33,016 bases of DNA from Candidatus Flemingiibacterium merdigallinarum (lineage in GTDB: Bacteria; Bacillota; Clostridia; Oscillospirales; CAG-272): contig CAJFKR010000028.1 in the NCBI GenBank assembly GCA_904386005.1, positions 25,159 through 58,174 on the forward strand. Direction: 5' to 3'. The position numbers and the translations under genes were made by a program. Shown here one piece after another: positions 25,224 to 32,975 of this stretch (positions are counted from its first letter, which is position 1; each line of letters begins with the position of its first letter). Under the pieces are notes generated by a model that worked only from the letters and a program-made list of their open reading frames with translations, did no database searches and was not told the DNA's origin.

Positions 25224-26966
25224 ATGAACATAAGCGAAATCACCAAGAGCGGAATACATTTCATAACTGAGCCGATAAAGCTTTGCGACGGCAGCGTCGT
25301 CGAGGCCGAGCCGGGAGCGAGGCTTGTCGGAGCGGTTCGCCTGAAGCCGGACACCTGCGAGAACGGTGTATATGTCTGCGATCTCAAGGCGGCAGGCATC
25401 GAGCCGGCGGGGTTCGTGTCGCGCGGCTTCGGACGCAATATTCGCCCGTCGCACAGCGAGCTCTACATAAACTCTCGCCCGATGAATGTCTCGCAGTATC
25501 CGAAAGCCGGCAGCTTTATAAGAATTACCGACTTCGGCGAGCCCGAGTCGAACGAGTGGGACAGCAAGGTCGGCAAGCTGACCGGCGGCTTCTACTACGA
25601 GGACGAGCACCCGAAGAGCTGGAAAAAGGGTCAGCAGATCTGGACTCACGGCTACTGGGCGTGGGACTGGTCCCCGTCGCGCGAAAGAGTCGAGACGCTC
25701 GACACCGAGCGCGGCTTCGTAATGAACGCCGAGCCGTACGGTCAGTACAGCTTCATCAAGGGTCAGCGCTTCTATTTCTTCAATATAATTGAGGAAGTCA
25801 CCGAGCCGGGCGACTACTGTATCGATTTCGACGCCGGCAAGCTCTACTTCAAGCCGTTCGATGGCGTTGACATCGACAGCGCGGAGATTCTGCTCTCGAT
25901 GTGCGACCGACCGGCATTCGAGCTGGACGGAGCTAAGGATATCACAATTGACGGCTTTATAATCGAGGGCTTCCGCGGCAACGCGATAACTGTCAACAAC
26001 TGCGAGAACATCCGCATATCCGGATGCGAGATTCGCAATGTCGGCAACCGTGGAATCGTCGTCGACAATTCGAAGAATGTCCTTGTCATCGACTGCAAAA
26101 TCCATAACACCGGCGACGGCGGAATCGCGTTCTGGTGTGGCAGCCGCGAGACGCTCGAGAGCGCCGGATGCACAGTCGAGGACTGCGAGATCTACTCGGT
26201 CGCGCGCTGGGACCGCTGCTACGAGCCGCCGGTAAAGCTGTACGGCGTTGGTCTTTCGGCAAGGCGGAACTACATACACGACTGCCCGCACTCGGCGATA
26301 CTCTTCGGAGGAAACGACATCACTATCGCCGACAACGAGGTCTGCCGCGTCGTGACCGAGACCGGAGACGCCGGCGCGATCTACGGCGGCCGCGACTACA
26401 CGATGCGCGGCAATGTCGTCGAGGGCAACTTCGTGCATCACGTCGGCAGCGGCGTCGGTATGGGTACAATGGGTATATACAACGACGACTGCCTGTCAGG
26501 CACTGTTATGCGAGGCAATGTATTCTACAAGGTGCAGCGCGCGGTATTCCTGGGCGGCGGTGTGGACTTTGTAGTCGAGGGCAACGTGTTCGTAGACTGC
26601 ACGCCGTCTATCGAGATCGACGGCCGCGGTCAGAGCGACCACAAGGTATGGCGCAACATGATAATCAATACGCTTTACGACCGCTTCTACAACATCTGCG
26701 GCAAGGGTATAAAGGCGACCGACCCGCCGTATATCACGAAATACCCCGAGCTCGCGAAGCTCGACAAATATTACAAGGAGAACCGCGAACCTCATATTCC
26801 ACCGTCGGTCGTCATGACTAAAAATGTATTCTGCTCGGAGCAGAAGATCAACTACACGTGGTGTTCCGAGGGCGGAGATTATGTCGAGAGGGACAGCGTA
26901 TATGTCGACCGCGACGAGCTTAAAAAGTATCTGACCGCGCATCAATACGAGGTTATCAACAGCTGA
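25224..26966 (+). CDS. Right-handed parallel beta-helix protein, putative cytoplasmic glycan-active enzyme
   Basis: 580 residues, no signal peptide. N-terminal 230 residues: beta-rich domain with IRPSHSELYINSRPMNVSQYPKAG, a layout seen in beta-helix enzymes of the GH141 and polysaccharide-lyase type, then an aromatic cluster (THGYWAWDWSPSRERVE). Residues about 232-480 are beta-helix coils with regular N/D-I-x-I strands and Asn/Asp/Gly turns: DITIDGFIIEGFRGNAITV, NIRISGCEIRNVGNRGIVV, NVLVIDCKIHNTGDGGIAF, then GNDITIADNEVCRV, YTMRGNVVEGNFVHHVGSG and TVMRGNVFYKVQRAVFLGG. The family assignment beyond the fold is uncertain, as is the catalytic site. ATG 25224 (SD GAGGGT) is preferred over the ATG at 25146, which lacks an SD. 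The lack of export fits action on imported oligosaccharides, as for the glycosidase upstream. Confidence 0.8.
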   Translation: MNISEITKSGIHFITEPIKLCDGSVVEAEPGARLVGAVRLKPDTCENGVYVCDLKAAGIEPAGFVSRGFGRNIRPSHSELYINSRPMNVSQYPKAGSFIRITDFGEPESNEWDSKVGKLTGGFYYEDEHPKSWKKGQQIWTHGYWAWDWSPSRERVETLDTERGFVMNAEPYGQYSFIKGQRFYFFNIIEEVTEPGDYCIDFDAGKLYFKPFDGVDIDSAEILLSMCDRPAFELDGAKDITIDGFIIEGFRGNAITVNNCENIRISGCEIRNVGNRGIVVDNSKNVLVIDCKIHNTGDGGIAFWCGSRETLESAGCTVEDCEIYSVARWDRCYEPPVKLYGVGLSARRNYIHDCPHSAILFGGNDITIADNEVCRVVTETGDAGAIYGGRDYTMRGNVVEGNFVHHVGSGVGMGTMGIYNDDCLSGTVMRGNVFYKVQRAVFLGGGVDFVVEGNVFVDCTPSIEIDGRGQSDHKVWRNMIINTLYDRFYNICGKGIKATDPPYITKYPELAKLDKYYKENREPHIPPSVVMTKNVFCSEQKINYTWCSEGGDYVERDSVYVDRDELKKYLTAHQYEVINS

Positions 26967-27022
26967 CAGTTTCAGTTTAGACGACGTTCTGTCCAAAATA
27001 TGTGAGAAGAACCGAATACTGC

Positions 27023-27058
27023 AAAAATAGACCGCGTGTCGCCGCGGTCTATTTTTTT
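27023..27058 (+). terminator. Intrinsic terminator of the beta-helix gene
   Basis: Perfect 14-bp stem AAAAATAGACCGCG (27023-27036) with CGCGGTCTATTTTT (27043-27056), 6-nt loop, then TT. About 57 bp after the stop. Confidence 0.92.
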
Positions 27059-27080
27059 CAGAAAAATTACTTCAATCCTA

Positions 27081-27109
27081 TTGACAAAATGATATTATTA
27101 TGATATCAT
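27081..27109 (+). promoter_or_regulatory. Near-consensus sigma-A promoter of the ABC exporter operon
   Basis: -35 TTGACA (27081-27086), 17-bp spacer, -10 TATCAT (27104-27109). About 110 bp upstream of the ATPase start; the transcript would begin near 27116. Confidence 0.8.
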
Positions 27110-27140
27110 AATTGTACCAAGAAAATACAACTGAAAGGAA

Positions 27141-27158
27141 ATACGGTTATAACCGTAT
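27141..27158. promoter_or_regulatory. 18-bp perfect palindrome, candidate operator
   Basis: ATACGGTTATAACCGTAT is a perfect 9+9 dyad about 25 bp downstream of the predicted transcription start and upstream of the ATPase gene. Size and symmetry fit a dimeric repressor such as a GntR/YtrA-type protein, a common controller of two-gene ABC exporters, but no such regulator is in the window. A second, wide inverted repeat AGCCTGTC/GACAGGCT flanks about 27160-27208. Confidence 0.5.
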
Positions 27159-27220
27159 CAGCCTGTCAAATGAGCATATCTCCCATAAACAAATAAAATA
27201 GACAGGCTGGGGATACTGCA

Positions 27221-27934
27221 ATGCTGAAAATCGAACATCTGACAAAAAGCTATGGCGAGAAAAAAGCGGTCGACGACCTTTCGCTGCATATTAATAAAGG
27301 CGAGGTCTGCGGCTTCATCGGTCACAACGGAGCCGGAAAGACCACTACTATCAAAGCGGTCTGCGGTATACTGCCGTTCGACTCGGGTGAGATAACTATC
27401 GACGGACATTCGGTCAAAGCCGAGCCGCTTAAGACCAAGTCAATGACTGCGTATATACCCGACAATCCCGAGCTGTATGATTATATGACGGGTGTAAAGT
27501 ATCTCAATTTCATCGCCGATATCTTCGGTATGGACAACGATACCCGCAAAAATAAAATCGAGCGGCTCGCCGGACGAATCGGTATCCTTGACGACCTGTC
27601 AAGTCCGATAGGCGCGTATTCGCACGGTATGAAGCAGAAGCTCGCGGTCGTTTCGGCATGGATGCACTCACCGTCGCTGATAATTATGGACGAACCGTTC
27701 GTCGGTCTCGACCCTACCGCATCGTTCACATTGAAAGAGCTTATGCGCGAGTTCTGCAATGACGGCGGCGCTATTTTCTTCTCGACACACGTCCTCGAGG
27801 TGGCCGAAAAGCTCTGCGACTCGATTGCGATAATCAAAGGCGGAAGGCTAATCCGTTATGGGGATACCGATGTCGTCCGCGGCGACGAGTCGCTCGAATC
27901 GGTATTCCTCGAGCTCGAAGCCGACCGCGGCTGA
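27221..27934 (+). CDS. ABC transporter ATP-binding protein (ABC-2 exporter type)
   Basis: 237-residue cytoplasmic ATPase subunit. Seen: Walker A GHNGAGKTT (34-42), the ABC signature YSHGMKQKL around residue 133-141 (SHGMK in place of SGG), Walker B LIIMDEP with Asp157-Glu158, D-loop VGLDP and switch His in FFSTHVLEVAEKL. The closely packed single domain with the HGM signature is typical of CcmA/YtrB-like exporters of drugs, lipids or peptides rather than importers. ATG 27221 has GGGGA 8 nt upstream. The permease follows after an unusually long 164-bp gap full of palindromes; both should form one exporter. Confidence 0.93.
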   Translation: MLKIEHLTKSYGEKKAVDDLSLHINKGEVCGFIGHNGAGKTTTIKAVCGILPFDSGEITIDGHSVKAEPLKTKSMTAYIPDNPELYDYMTGVKYLNFIADIFGMDNDTRKNKIERLAGRIGILDDLSSPIGAYSHGMKQKLAVVSAWMHSPSLIIMDEPFVGLDPTASFTLKELMREFCNDGGAIFFSTHVLEVAEKLCDSIAIIKGGRLIRYGDTDVVRGDESLESVFLELEADRG

Positions 27935-27984
27935 CAGGAGTGAATTTTATAATAATTTATAGACACGAGTTTTGCGACTTTGCG

Positions 27985-28010
27985 GTCTGCGACTTCGTGA
28001 AGTCGCAGAC
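27985..28010. repeat. Perfect 12-bp-arm hairpin in the ABC operon gap
   Basis: GTCTGCGACTTC (27985-27996), two bases GT, then the exact reverse complement GAAGTCGCAGAC (27999-28010). No T-run follows, so it is not a standard terminator. Confidence 0.85.
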
Positions 28011-28059
28011 TTCAATTCTGCTTCGCAAACCATCACAAAACATCGACATAGGAAAGGAT

Positions 28060-28097
28060 ACTTTGCGTTAGCAAAGTAGACTTTGCTAACGCAAAGT
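28060..28097. repeat. Perfect 18-bp-arm palindrome between SD and permease start
   Basis: ACTTTGCGTTAGCAAAGT (28060-28077), spacer AG, exact reverse complement ACTTTGCTAACGCAAAGT (28080-28097). Each arm is itself a 7-bp dyad (ACTTTGC-GTTA-GCAAAGT), so it can fold as one long or two short hairpins. It lies exactly between a strong SD (GGAAAGGA, 28051-28058) and ATG 28099. Confidence 0.92.
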
Positions 28098-28098
28098 C

Positions 28099-29715
28099 AT
28101 GGTCATAATTATGAGACAAAGTAAAATATTCACAACGCTTATGAAAAAGCAGCTGCTCGAATACGCGGCGGTGATGACGATAAACCGAAACGGTAAAAAG
28201 GGATCGCGCGTCAGTATATCCGGCGCGCTGCTGATTGTCACATTGATATTCATTGGCGCGGGCTGCTCACTGTTCGCGATGATGCTGAAGCTCTGCGAGC
28301 CGCTCTGCACAGCCGGATATGAGCGTCTCTATTTCATCTTCGGCGGGATACTCGCGTTCTCGTTCGGCGTGTTCGGCTCGGTATTCGCTGCAAAGGCGCA
28401 GCTTTACGACGCGCGCGACAACGAGCTGCTGCTCTCCCTGCCGATAAAGCCGTGGCTGCTGATTTTAACTCGGATGTCCGGTCTTTACTTAATGCAGCTG
28501 CTGTTCTGCCTTGTCGTCCTGCTGCCGAACGCGCTCGCGTATATAATATTTATTGGCGCGACTCCGGCGTTTTTAGTAAACCTGATATTAATGCTCATTT
28601 TCTTTCCCGCGCTCACGCTGGCGTTTGTCTGCCTGCTCGCGCGCATAGCCGCGCTGATCCCCGCGCGCGGAGCTAATAAAAGCCTGCTCGCCGCGGCGGC
28701 AGCGACAATATTTATCATTCTGTATTTATATGTTTCCTTTAATCTCCCGAATCTGTTAAATAGCTTGGTCGCCAACGCCGATAGCCTGTCTTTTGCAGGT
28801 CGGCTGCTGTTCGTGTTCGACTGGTTCGCCGGCGCGCTGACCGGAAATTATATCGATGCGCTGCTGTTCATTATTTTGTCGGTATTGCTGCTCGCGGTCG
28901 TGACTCGGCTGCTGGCCGCCGGATTCCTTCGTACCGCGCTGAACCGCAATGATACGGCGCGGACCGCAAAGCCAACCCGCGGCAGCTATTCACGCCGCAG
29001 ATTGGGCAGCGCGCTATTCATGCGAGAGCTAACGCATCTTATCAACTGCGCGCCGTATATGATAAACTGCGCGCTCGGTTCGGTAATGCTGCTCGCGGCG
29101 TCGGTATTCGCGCTGATCAAGCTTGATGACGCGCGCGCGATTCTCGAGCCGCTCGAGACGCTGGGGATATCGCCGCTTCTGATTACAGCCGGAATCATCA
29201 TGTTCATACTGTCGATGAACCTACTGACCGCGCCGTCCATTTCGCTCGAGGGCAAGGGAATAGGTCAGCTGAAAGCCCTGCCGCTGCGCGCGTTCGATAT
29301 AGTCGCGGCAAAGCTCAAGCTGCATTATGTGATTACTCTGCCGCCGCTCGTGATCGGATTGGCAGCGGCGACGGCAGTGCTGCGACCGAATATAGCCGAG
29401 GCGAGCGTAATGATATTCGCAATGATATCATATGCTGTGCTGTGCGGACTGTTCGGCATGATACTGAGCCTGAAGCTGCCGAACTTCAACTGGGTAAACG
29501 AGACGGTGGCGGTGAAGCAGGGGCTTTCGACGATGCTCGCTATTTTCGGACAGTGGGGCTTGATCCTATTGTCATGGCTCTTATACAGCCTGCTTTATAA
29601 TATCGCCGGCGACGCTGTCACGATATTGATTCTCGCGCTTATATACAGTTCAGCTTCAGCTATATTGATTTATTATATGTACAAAAAATCGGAGACCATT
29701 TTTTATCAATATTGA
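28099..29715 (+). CDS. ABC exporter permease (ABC-2 type, multi-pass)
   Basis: Membrane subunit partnering the ATPase upstream. 538 residues from ATG 28099, or 534 from ATG 28111. About 12 hydrophobic segments, e.g. ISGALLIVTLIFIGAGCSLFAMML, YFIFGGILAFSFGVFGSVFAAK, LYLMQLLFCLVVLLPNALAYIIFIG, ALLFIILSVLLLAVVTRLLAAGF, PLLITAGIIMFILSMNLLTAP and ILIYYMYKK at the end. A conserved cytoplasmic-loop segment, SISLEGKGIGQLKALPLRAFDIVAAKLK, is typical of large Firmicutes ABC-2 permeases near bacitracin/lantibiotic exporters. The substrate is unknown. The start is ambiguous: the only good SD is 40 nt upstream and the gap is filled by a perfect palindrome, so initiation may depend on RNA folding. Confidence 0.88.
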   Translation: MVIIMRQSKIFTTLMKKQLLEYAAVMTINRNGKKGSRVSISGALLIVTLIFIGAGCSLFAMMLKLCEPLCTAGYERLYFIFGGILAFSFGVFGSVFAAKAQLYDARDNELLLSLPIKPWLLILTRMSGLYLMQLLFCLVVLLPNALAYIIFIGATPAFLVNLILMLIFFPALTLAFVCLLARIAALIPARGANKSLLAAAAATIFIILYLYVSFNLPNLLNSLVANADSLSFAGRLLFVFDWFAGALTGNYIDALLFIILSVLLLAVVTRLLAAGFLRTALNRNDTARTAKPTRGSYSRRRLGSALFMRELTHLINCAPYMINCALGSVMLLAASVFALIKLDDARAILEPLETLGISPLLITAGIIMFILSMNLLTAPSISLEGKGIGQLKALPLRAFDIVAAKLKLHYVITLPPLVIGLAAATAVLRPNIAEASVMIFAMISYAVLCGLFGMILSLKLPNFNWVNETVAVKQGLSTMLAIFGQWGLILLSWLLYSLLYNIAGDAVTILILALIYSSASAILIYYMYKKSETIFYQY

Positions 29716-29719
29716 TCTC

Positions 29720-29757
29720 AACCGGGACGCGCAAAAACGTCCCGGTTATATTATTCT
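29720..29757 (+). terminator. Terminator of the ABC exporter operon
   Basis: Perfect 10-bp stem AACCGGGACG (29720-29729) with CGTCCCGGTT (29738-29747), 8-nt loop; the following ATATTATTCTC is only a weak U-run. It lies 5 bp after the permease stop. Confidence 0.7.
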
Positions 29758-29966
29758 CACAGGCTTAGGTATAAAATACAAAAAAACGCGGAAAATAAGC
29801 TTTGCGGGAATTGTATTGTACAAAACCATTAACATGGCAGCGTTTTAGCATAGTAAAATATTAGATTTTCACAAAATTCCATTGCACAAGATTGATAATA
29901 TGCTTTAGATGAGTTTGACAACAATTCCGCAATCTTTACGAAAAATCACAAATCAGGGAAAAGCTA

Positions 29967-29995
29967 TTTACAAATAACCGGTCGGGTGATATAAT
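29967..29995 (+). promoter_or_regulatory. Sigma-A promoter of the family-5 SBP
   Basis: -35 TTTACA (29967-29972), 17-bp spacer, -10 TATAAT (29990-29995). It implies a leader of about 270 nt before ATG 30273. The stretch 29758-29966 before it shows no gene or strong structure. Confidence 0.75.
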
Positions 29996-30067
29996 TATTA
30001 CATGGTATATTCTGCCGCAAAATGCGGAAAAATGTCATGTAAAGCGTTCAGTCGGCTGAATTTATCA

Positions 30068-30205
30068 CGTAAAAACGCGCATGACGCGAAATTTTTGCGG
30101 TATGTACGACTTTATCACAGCTCGGGCTTTGTGGCTTTACTAATGTGAAGTCATGCTCATAATTAAAAATACCGCAAAGTTCATGTCACGCGTATTTGCG
30201 TTTTA
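30068..30205 (+). promoter_or_regulatory. Structured leader / imperfect inverted repeat upstream of the family-5 SBP
   Basis: TTTGCGGTAT (30094-30103) pairs perfectly with ATACCGCAAA (30169-30178). Outside it the arms continue to match imperfectly (GTAAAAACGC near 30069 against GCGTTTTAC near 30196), giving arms of roughly 35 nt around a loop of 65 nt. The loop holds a smaller GACTT/AAGTC stem. Another hairpin, GCGCGGGA/TCCCGTGC, follows at about 30233-30252 just before the SD. It does not match a T-box, SAM or other class that I know. It may be a cis-regulatory RNA or a small palindromic insertion. Confidence 0.5.
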
Positions 30206-30272
30206 CGGTTATAGACCGTTAACAATTATTCTGCGCGGGAGTCGTCCCGTGCAACAAACGGAGGAATCTTTT

Positions 30273-32756
30273 ATGAAACGGATCATTGCGCTGCTTGTTT
30301 CGCTCGCATTGATTGTCCCCGCTGCCGTCGGCTGCGGCAGCAACTCAAACGCTCCCAGCGTCCTTGACCAGGAGGGCAGCTATACCTACAAGGACTCGGT
30401 TGCGACAATGGCTACCAACTGGAACCCGCACACCTATGAGACCAATGATGACTCATATCCGGCGGAGTTCCTGCGCGTCGGACTATATGGCTTCATTTTT
30501 AACGACGAGCTGAATCCGGTCGAGGGTAAGGAGCCGTATTCGGGCTATAAAATCGTGCCTGAAATGGCGGCTTCCGACCCGGTCGATGTGACCGAGCAGA
30601 TAAAGGCTGAGCACCCCGAATTCGGAATCCCCGAATCGGCAACAAGCGGCTACGCCTATACTATCGACCTTAACAAGAATGCTTGCTGGGAGGACGGCAC
30701 TCCGATAAACGCGGACACATACGTATATTCGATGGAGCGTCTCTTAGACCCCGAGCTGCTCAACTACCGCGCGACCAACTACTACGCTCAGGATCTCTGC
30801 ATAGCTAACGCCGAATATTACGCAAACCAGGGTCAGACCAAGACCATCACAGTCAGAACGGTCATGGCTAACGAAGGCTTTGAGACGCTCGACGAGTATC
30901 TCGCCGCGTATGGCGACGTTCCCGCTTATGTCAACTGGAACTATTCGTTCGGCGACACCTACGACCCCGCTACCGGCAGCTGGACCGGCAAAGCCGAGGA
31001 TGAGACGGTCAAGACTGAAATCACATCGAGTGATATGCACGACATCTATGTCGAGACGGTCACCGGCTGGGGAATGGACGAGGCTACCGCAAACGAGTAT
31101 TTCATGGACGAGTCGAGCATCGACTGGACCTATCCGAGCGATATTGACTTCGCCACCGTCGGTATCATGAAGACCGGCGACTACCAGATAACGCTCGTGT
31201 TCGGCAAGGCGCTCGCCGGATTCAACCTTTACTACAGCCTTACAAGCAACTGGATTGTCAAGGAAGACCTCTACGAAGCTAACCTGACAAAACAGGGCGA
31301 CGCGTGGTTCTCAACCTACAACACCAGTGTAGAGACGACCTCGTCCTACGGTCCGTACAAGCTCGTCTCCTATCAGAAGGACAAGTCGATGCGCTTCGAG
31401 CGCAACGAGAACTGGTACGGCTATACCGACGGCAAGCACGTCTATGTAGACCCGATTGACGGCAACACCTACCCGATGTACCAGACCACCGCGATTGACT
31501 GCCAGGTCGTCGCTGAAGCCGAGACCCGCAAGCTCATGTTCTTGAAGGGTGAGCTTATGATGTATGGTCTCCAGACCGCCGACTTCGCTGACTATAGAAA
31601 CTCCGACTACGCGTATGTGACTCCGGCGGCGACGATATTCTTTTTCATCATGAACGGTCACATGAGCGCGATCCAGGAGCGCGAAGCAAACGGCAGCTTC
31701 GACACCTCGAAGTATGACCTCGAGACGATGACCCTGAATTCGTTCAGACGCGCTCTTGCCGTAACCTACGACAAGGAGATGTTCGCGACTACCGTATCTC
31801 CGGCGCGTTCGGGCGCATATGGCATAATCGGCAACTCGTATATCTACGACCCGGATACCGGTTCGAGATACCGCGACACCGATCAGGCAAAGCAGGTGCT
31901 TTGTGACTTCTATTCGGTAGACGTTTCGCAGTATTCAAGCCTTGACGAGGCGGCTGCTTCTATAACCGGTTACGACCCTGTGAAGGCTAAGGAGCTGTAT
32001 CAGCAGGCGTTTGACGAAGCGCTCGCGGCTGGCTATATAACCGACAACGACGGCGACGGCGTGTCCGACCAGACGGTCAGAATCGAATATTCGCTCTCTG
32101 CCGACAACGACTTTATGACTCAGACTATCGAATATCTCAATGATAAGATGAACGATGTCACCACGGGAACGCCTTTCGCCGGCAAGATCGAATTCGTCAA
32201 GTCGGCTCCTTACGGCAACGACTGGTCGAACAAGCTGAAATCCGGTCTGGCTGACACCTCGCTCGCCGGCTGGTCGGGCTCGGAGCTCAATCCGTTCGGA
32301 CTTACCGAGCAGTACACCAACCCGTCCTATCAGTATGACGCGGCATGGTTCGACGCGACTTCAGTTTCGCTCGAGCTTGAAGTGAACGCCGCTAAGATCG
32401 GCGAGCCGGAAAATATCCAGACAGTCGAGATGAACCTCGCTCAGTGGTCGCAGGCGCTCAACGGCGCGACGGTCACAGTCGGCGGAACCGACTACTGCTT
32501 CGGCGACGGCATTGCCGACATCGAGACTCGCCTTGACATCCTCGCGGCAATCGAGGGCGAGATCCTCGGCACCTACAACTATATCCCGATGCTTCAGGAC
32601 GCAAGCATTGCGCTCCTCTCGCAGCAGGTATATTATGTAGTCGAGGAATACAACCCGATCATGGGCAGAGGCGGCATCCAGTATATGCGCTACAACTATG
32701 AGGACACCGCGTGGACCGATTATGTTGCGTCGCAGGGCGGAGAGCTTAAGTATTAA
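30273..32756 (+). CDS. Family-5 ABC substrate-binding lipoprotein (peptide/oligosaccharide type)
   Basis: 827-residue exported lipoprotein. Seen: signal peptide MKRIIALLVSLALIVPAAVGC with lipobox AAVGC, then DppA/OppA-type features: TMATNWNPHTYETND, VGLYGFIFNDE, YTIDLNKNACWEDGTPINADTYVYSMERLLDP, GPYKLVSYQKDKSMRFERNENWYG, FRRALAVTYDKEMFA and ending VVEEYNPIMGRGGIQYMRYNYED. It is longer than the usual 500-600 residues; an extra segment (about residues 175-310, with EDETVKTEITSSDMHDIYVE) lies within the first lobe, as in the large Clostridia members. ATG 30273 is chosen for SD CGGAGG and the perfect signal peptide; the frame is open upstream to an ATG at 30153 within the leader. A long hairpin and the start of another gene follow, probably the permease. 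Confidence 0.92.
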   Translation: MKRIIALLVSLALIVPAAVGCGSNSNAPSVLDQEGSYTYKDSVATMATNWNPHTYETNDDSYPAEFLRVGLYGFIFNDELNPVEGKEPYSGYKIVPEMAASDPVDVTEQIKAEHPEFGIPESATSGYAYTIDLNKNACWEDGTPINADTYVYSMERLLDPELLNYRATNYYAQDLCIANAEYYANQGQTKTITVRTVMANEGFETLDEYLAAYGDVPAYVNWNYSFGDTYDPATGSWTGKAEDETVKTEITSSDMHDIYVETVTGWGMDEATANEYFMDESSIDWTYPSDIDFATVGIMKTGDYQITLVFGKALAGFNLYYSLTSNWIVKEDLYEANLTKQGDAWFSTYNTSVETTSSYGPYKLVSYQKDKSMRFERNENWYGYTDGKHVYVDPIDGNTYPMYQTTAIDCQVVAEAETRKLMFLKGELMMYGLQTADFADYRNSDYAYVTPAATIFFFIMNGHMSAIQEREANGSFDTSKYDLETMTLNSFRRALAVTYDKEMFATTVSPARSGAYGIIGNSYIYDPDTGSRYRDTDQAKQVLCDFYSVDVSQYSSLDEAAASITGYDPVKAKELYQQAFDEALAAGYITDNDGDGVSDQTVRIEYSLSADNDFMTQTIEYLNDKMNDVTTGTPFAGKIEFVKSAPYGNDWSNKLKSGLADTSLAGWSGSELNPFGLTEQYTNPSYQYDAAWFDATSVSLELEVNAAKIGEPENIQTVEMNLAQWSQALNGATVTVGGTDYCFGDGIADIETRLDILAAIEGEILGTYNYIPMLQDASIALLSQQVYYVVEEYNPIMGRGGIQYMRYNYEDTAWTDYVASQGGELKY

Positions 32757-32770
32757 TAGTAAAAAAACGG

Positions 32771-32810
32771 GCAAAATATTGTCGGGGCTTCATGCCCCGC
32801 AATATTTTGC
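32771..32810 (+). terminator. 17-bp stem hairpin after the SBP, attenuator or mRNA stabiliser
   Basis: GCAAAATATTG (32771-32781) pairs with CAATATTTTGC (32800-32810), and inside CGGGGC (32783-32788) pairs with GCCCCG (32794-32799); only T32782 is bulged and the loop is TTCAT. The following TATATATTAG is a poor U-run. Hairpins here often keep SBP mRNA more abundant than the downstream permease mRNA. Confidence 0.7.
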
Positions 32811-32975
32811 TATATATTAGTATGATAAAGTGTTGTGGCAAATATACAAATTTATTTGTCCATGACATTGATTAAATAGCAAAGTACACAATGCAGCTCG
32901 TGGGAATTATACTTCGGCATATGAATTTGCATTGTGCTTGTCTACATAACATTTTCTCGGGAAAGGAAGCTTTTC

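Noticed and set aside
27940..28071. 43-codon GTG-initiated ORF in the ABC operon gap
   Set aside because: The AGGAG SD overlaps the GTG itself, and the coding potential derives from palindromic repeats; no credible protein pattern.
28094..28111. Cloning-vector remnant (lacZ alpha-like CATGGTCATA)
   Set aside because: Only about ten bases match and the flanks are native palindromes; a second, diverged copy occurs at 30148-30165.
30153..30272. 40-residue N-terminal extension of the family-5 SBP
   Set aside because: It would put 40 residues ahead of a complete lipoprotein signal peptide, whereas ATG 30273 has SD CGGAGG; the extension is leader sequence.
30068..30272. T-box or SAM riboswitch
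   Set aside because: No T-box AGGGTGGNACCGCG-type sequence, Specifier/antiterminator layout or SAM core is present, despite the strong structure.
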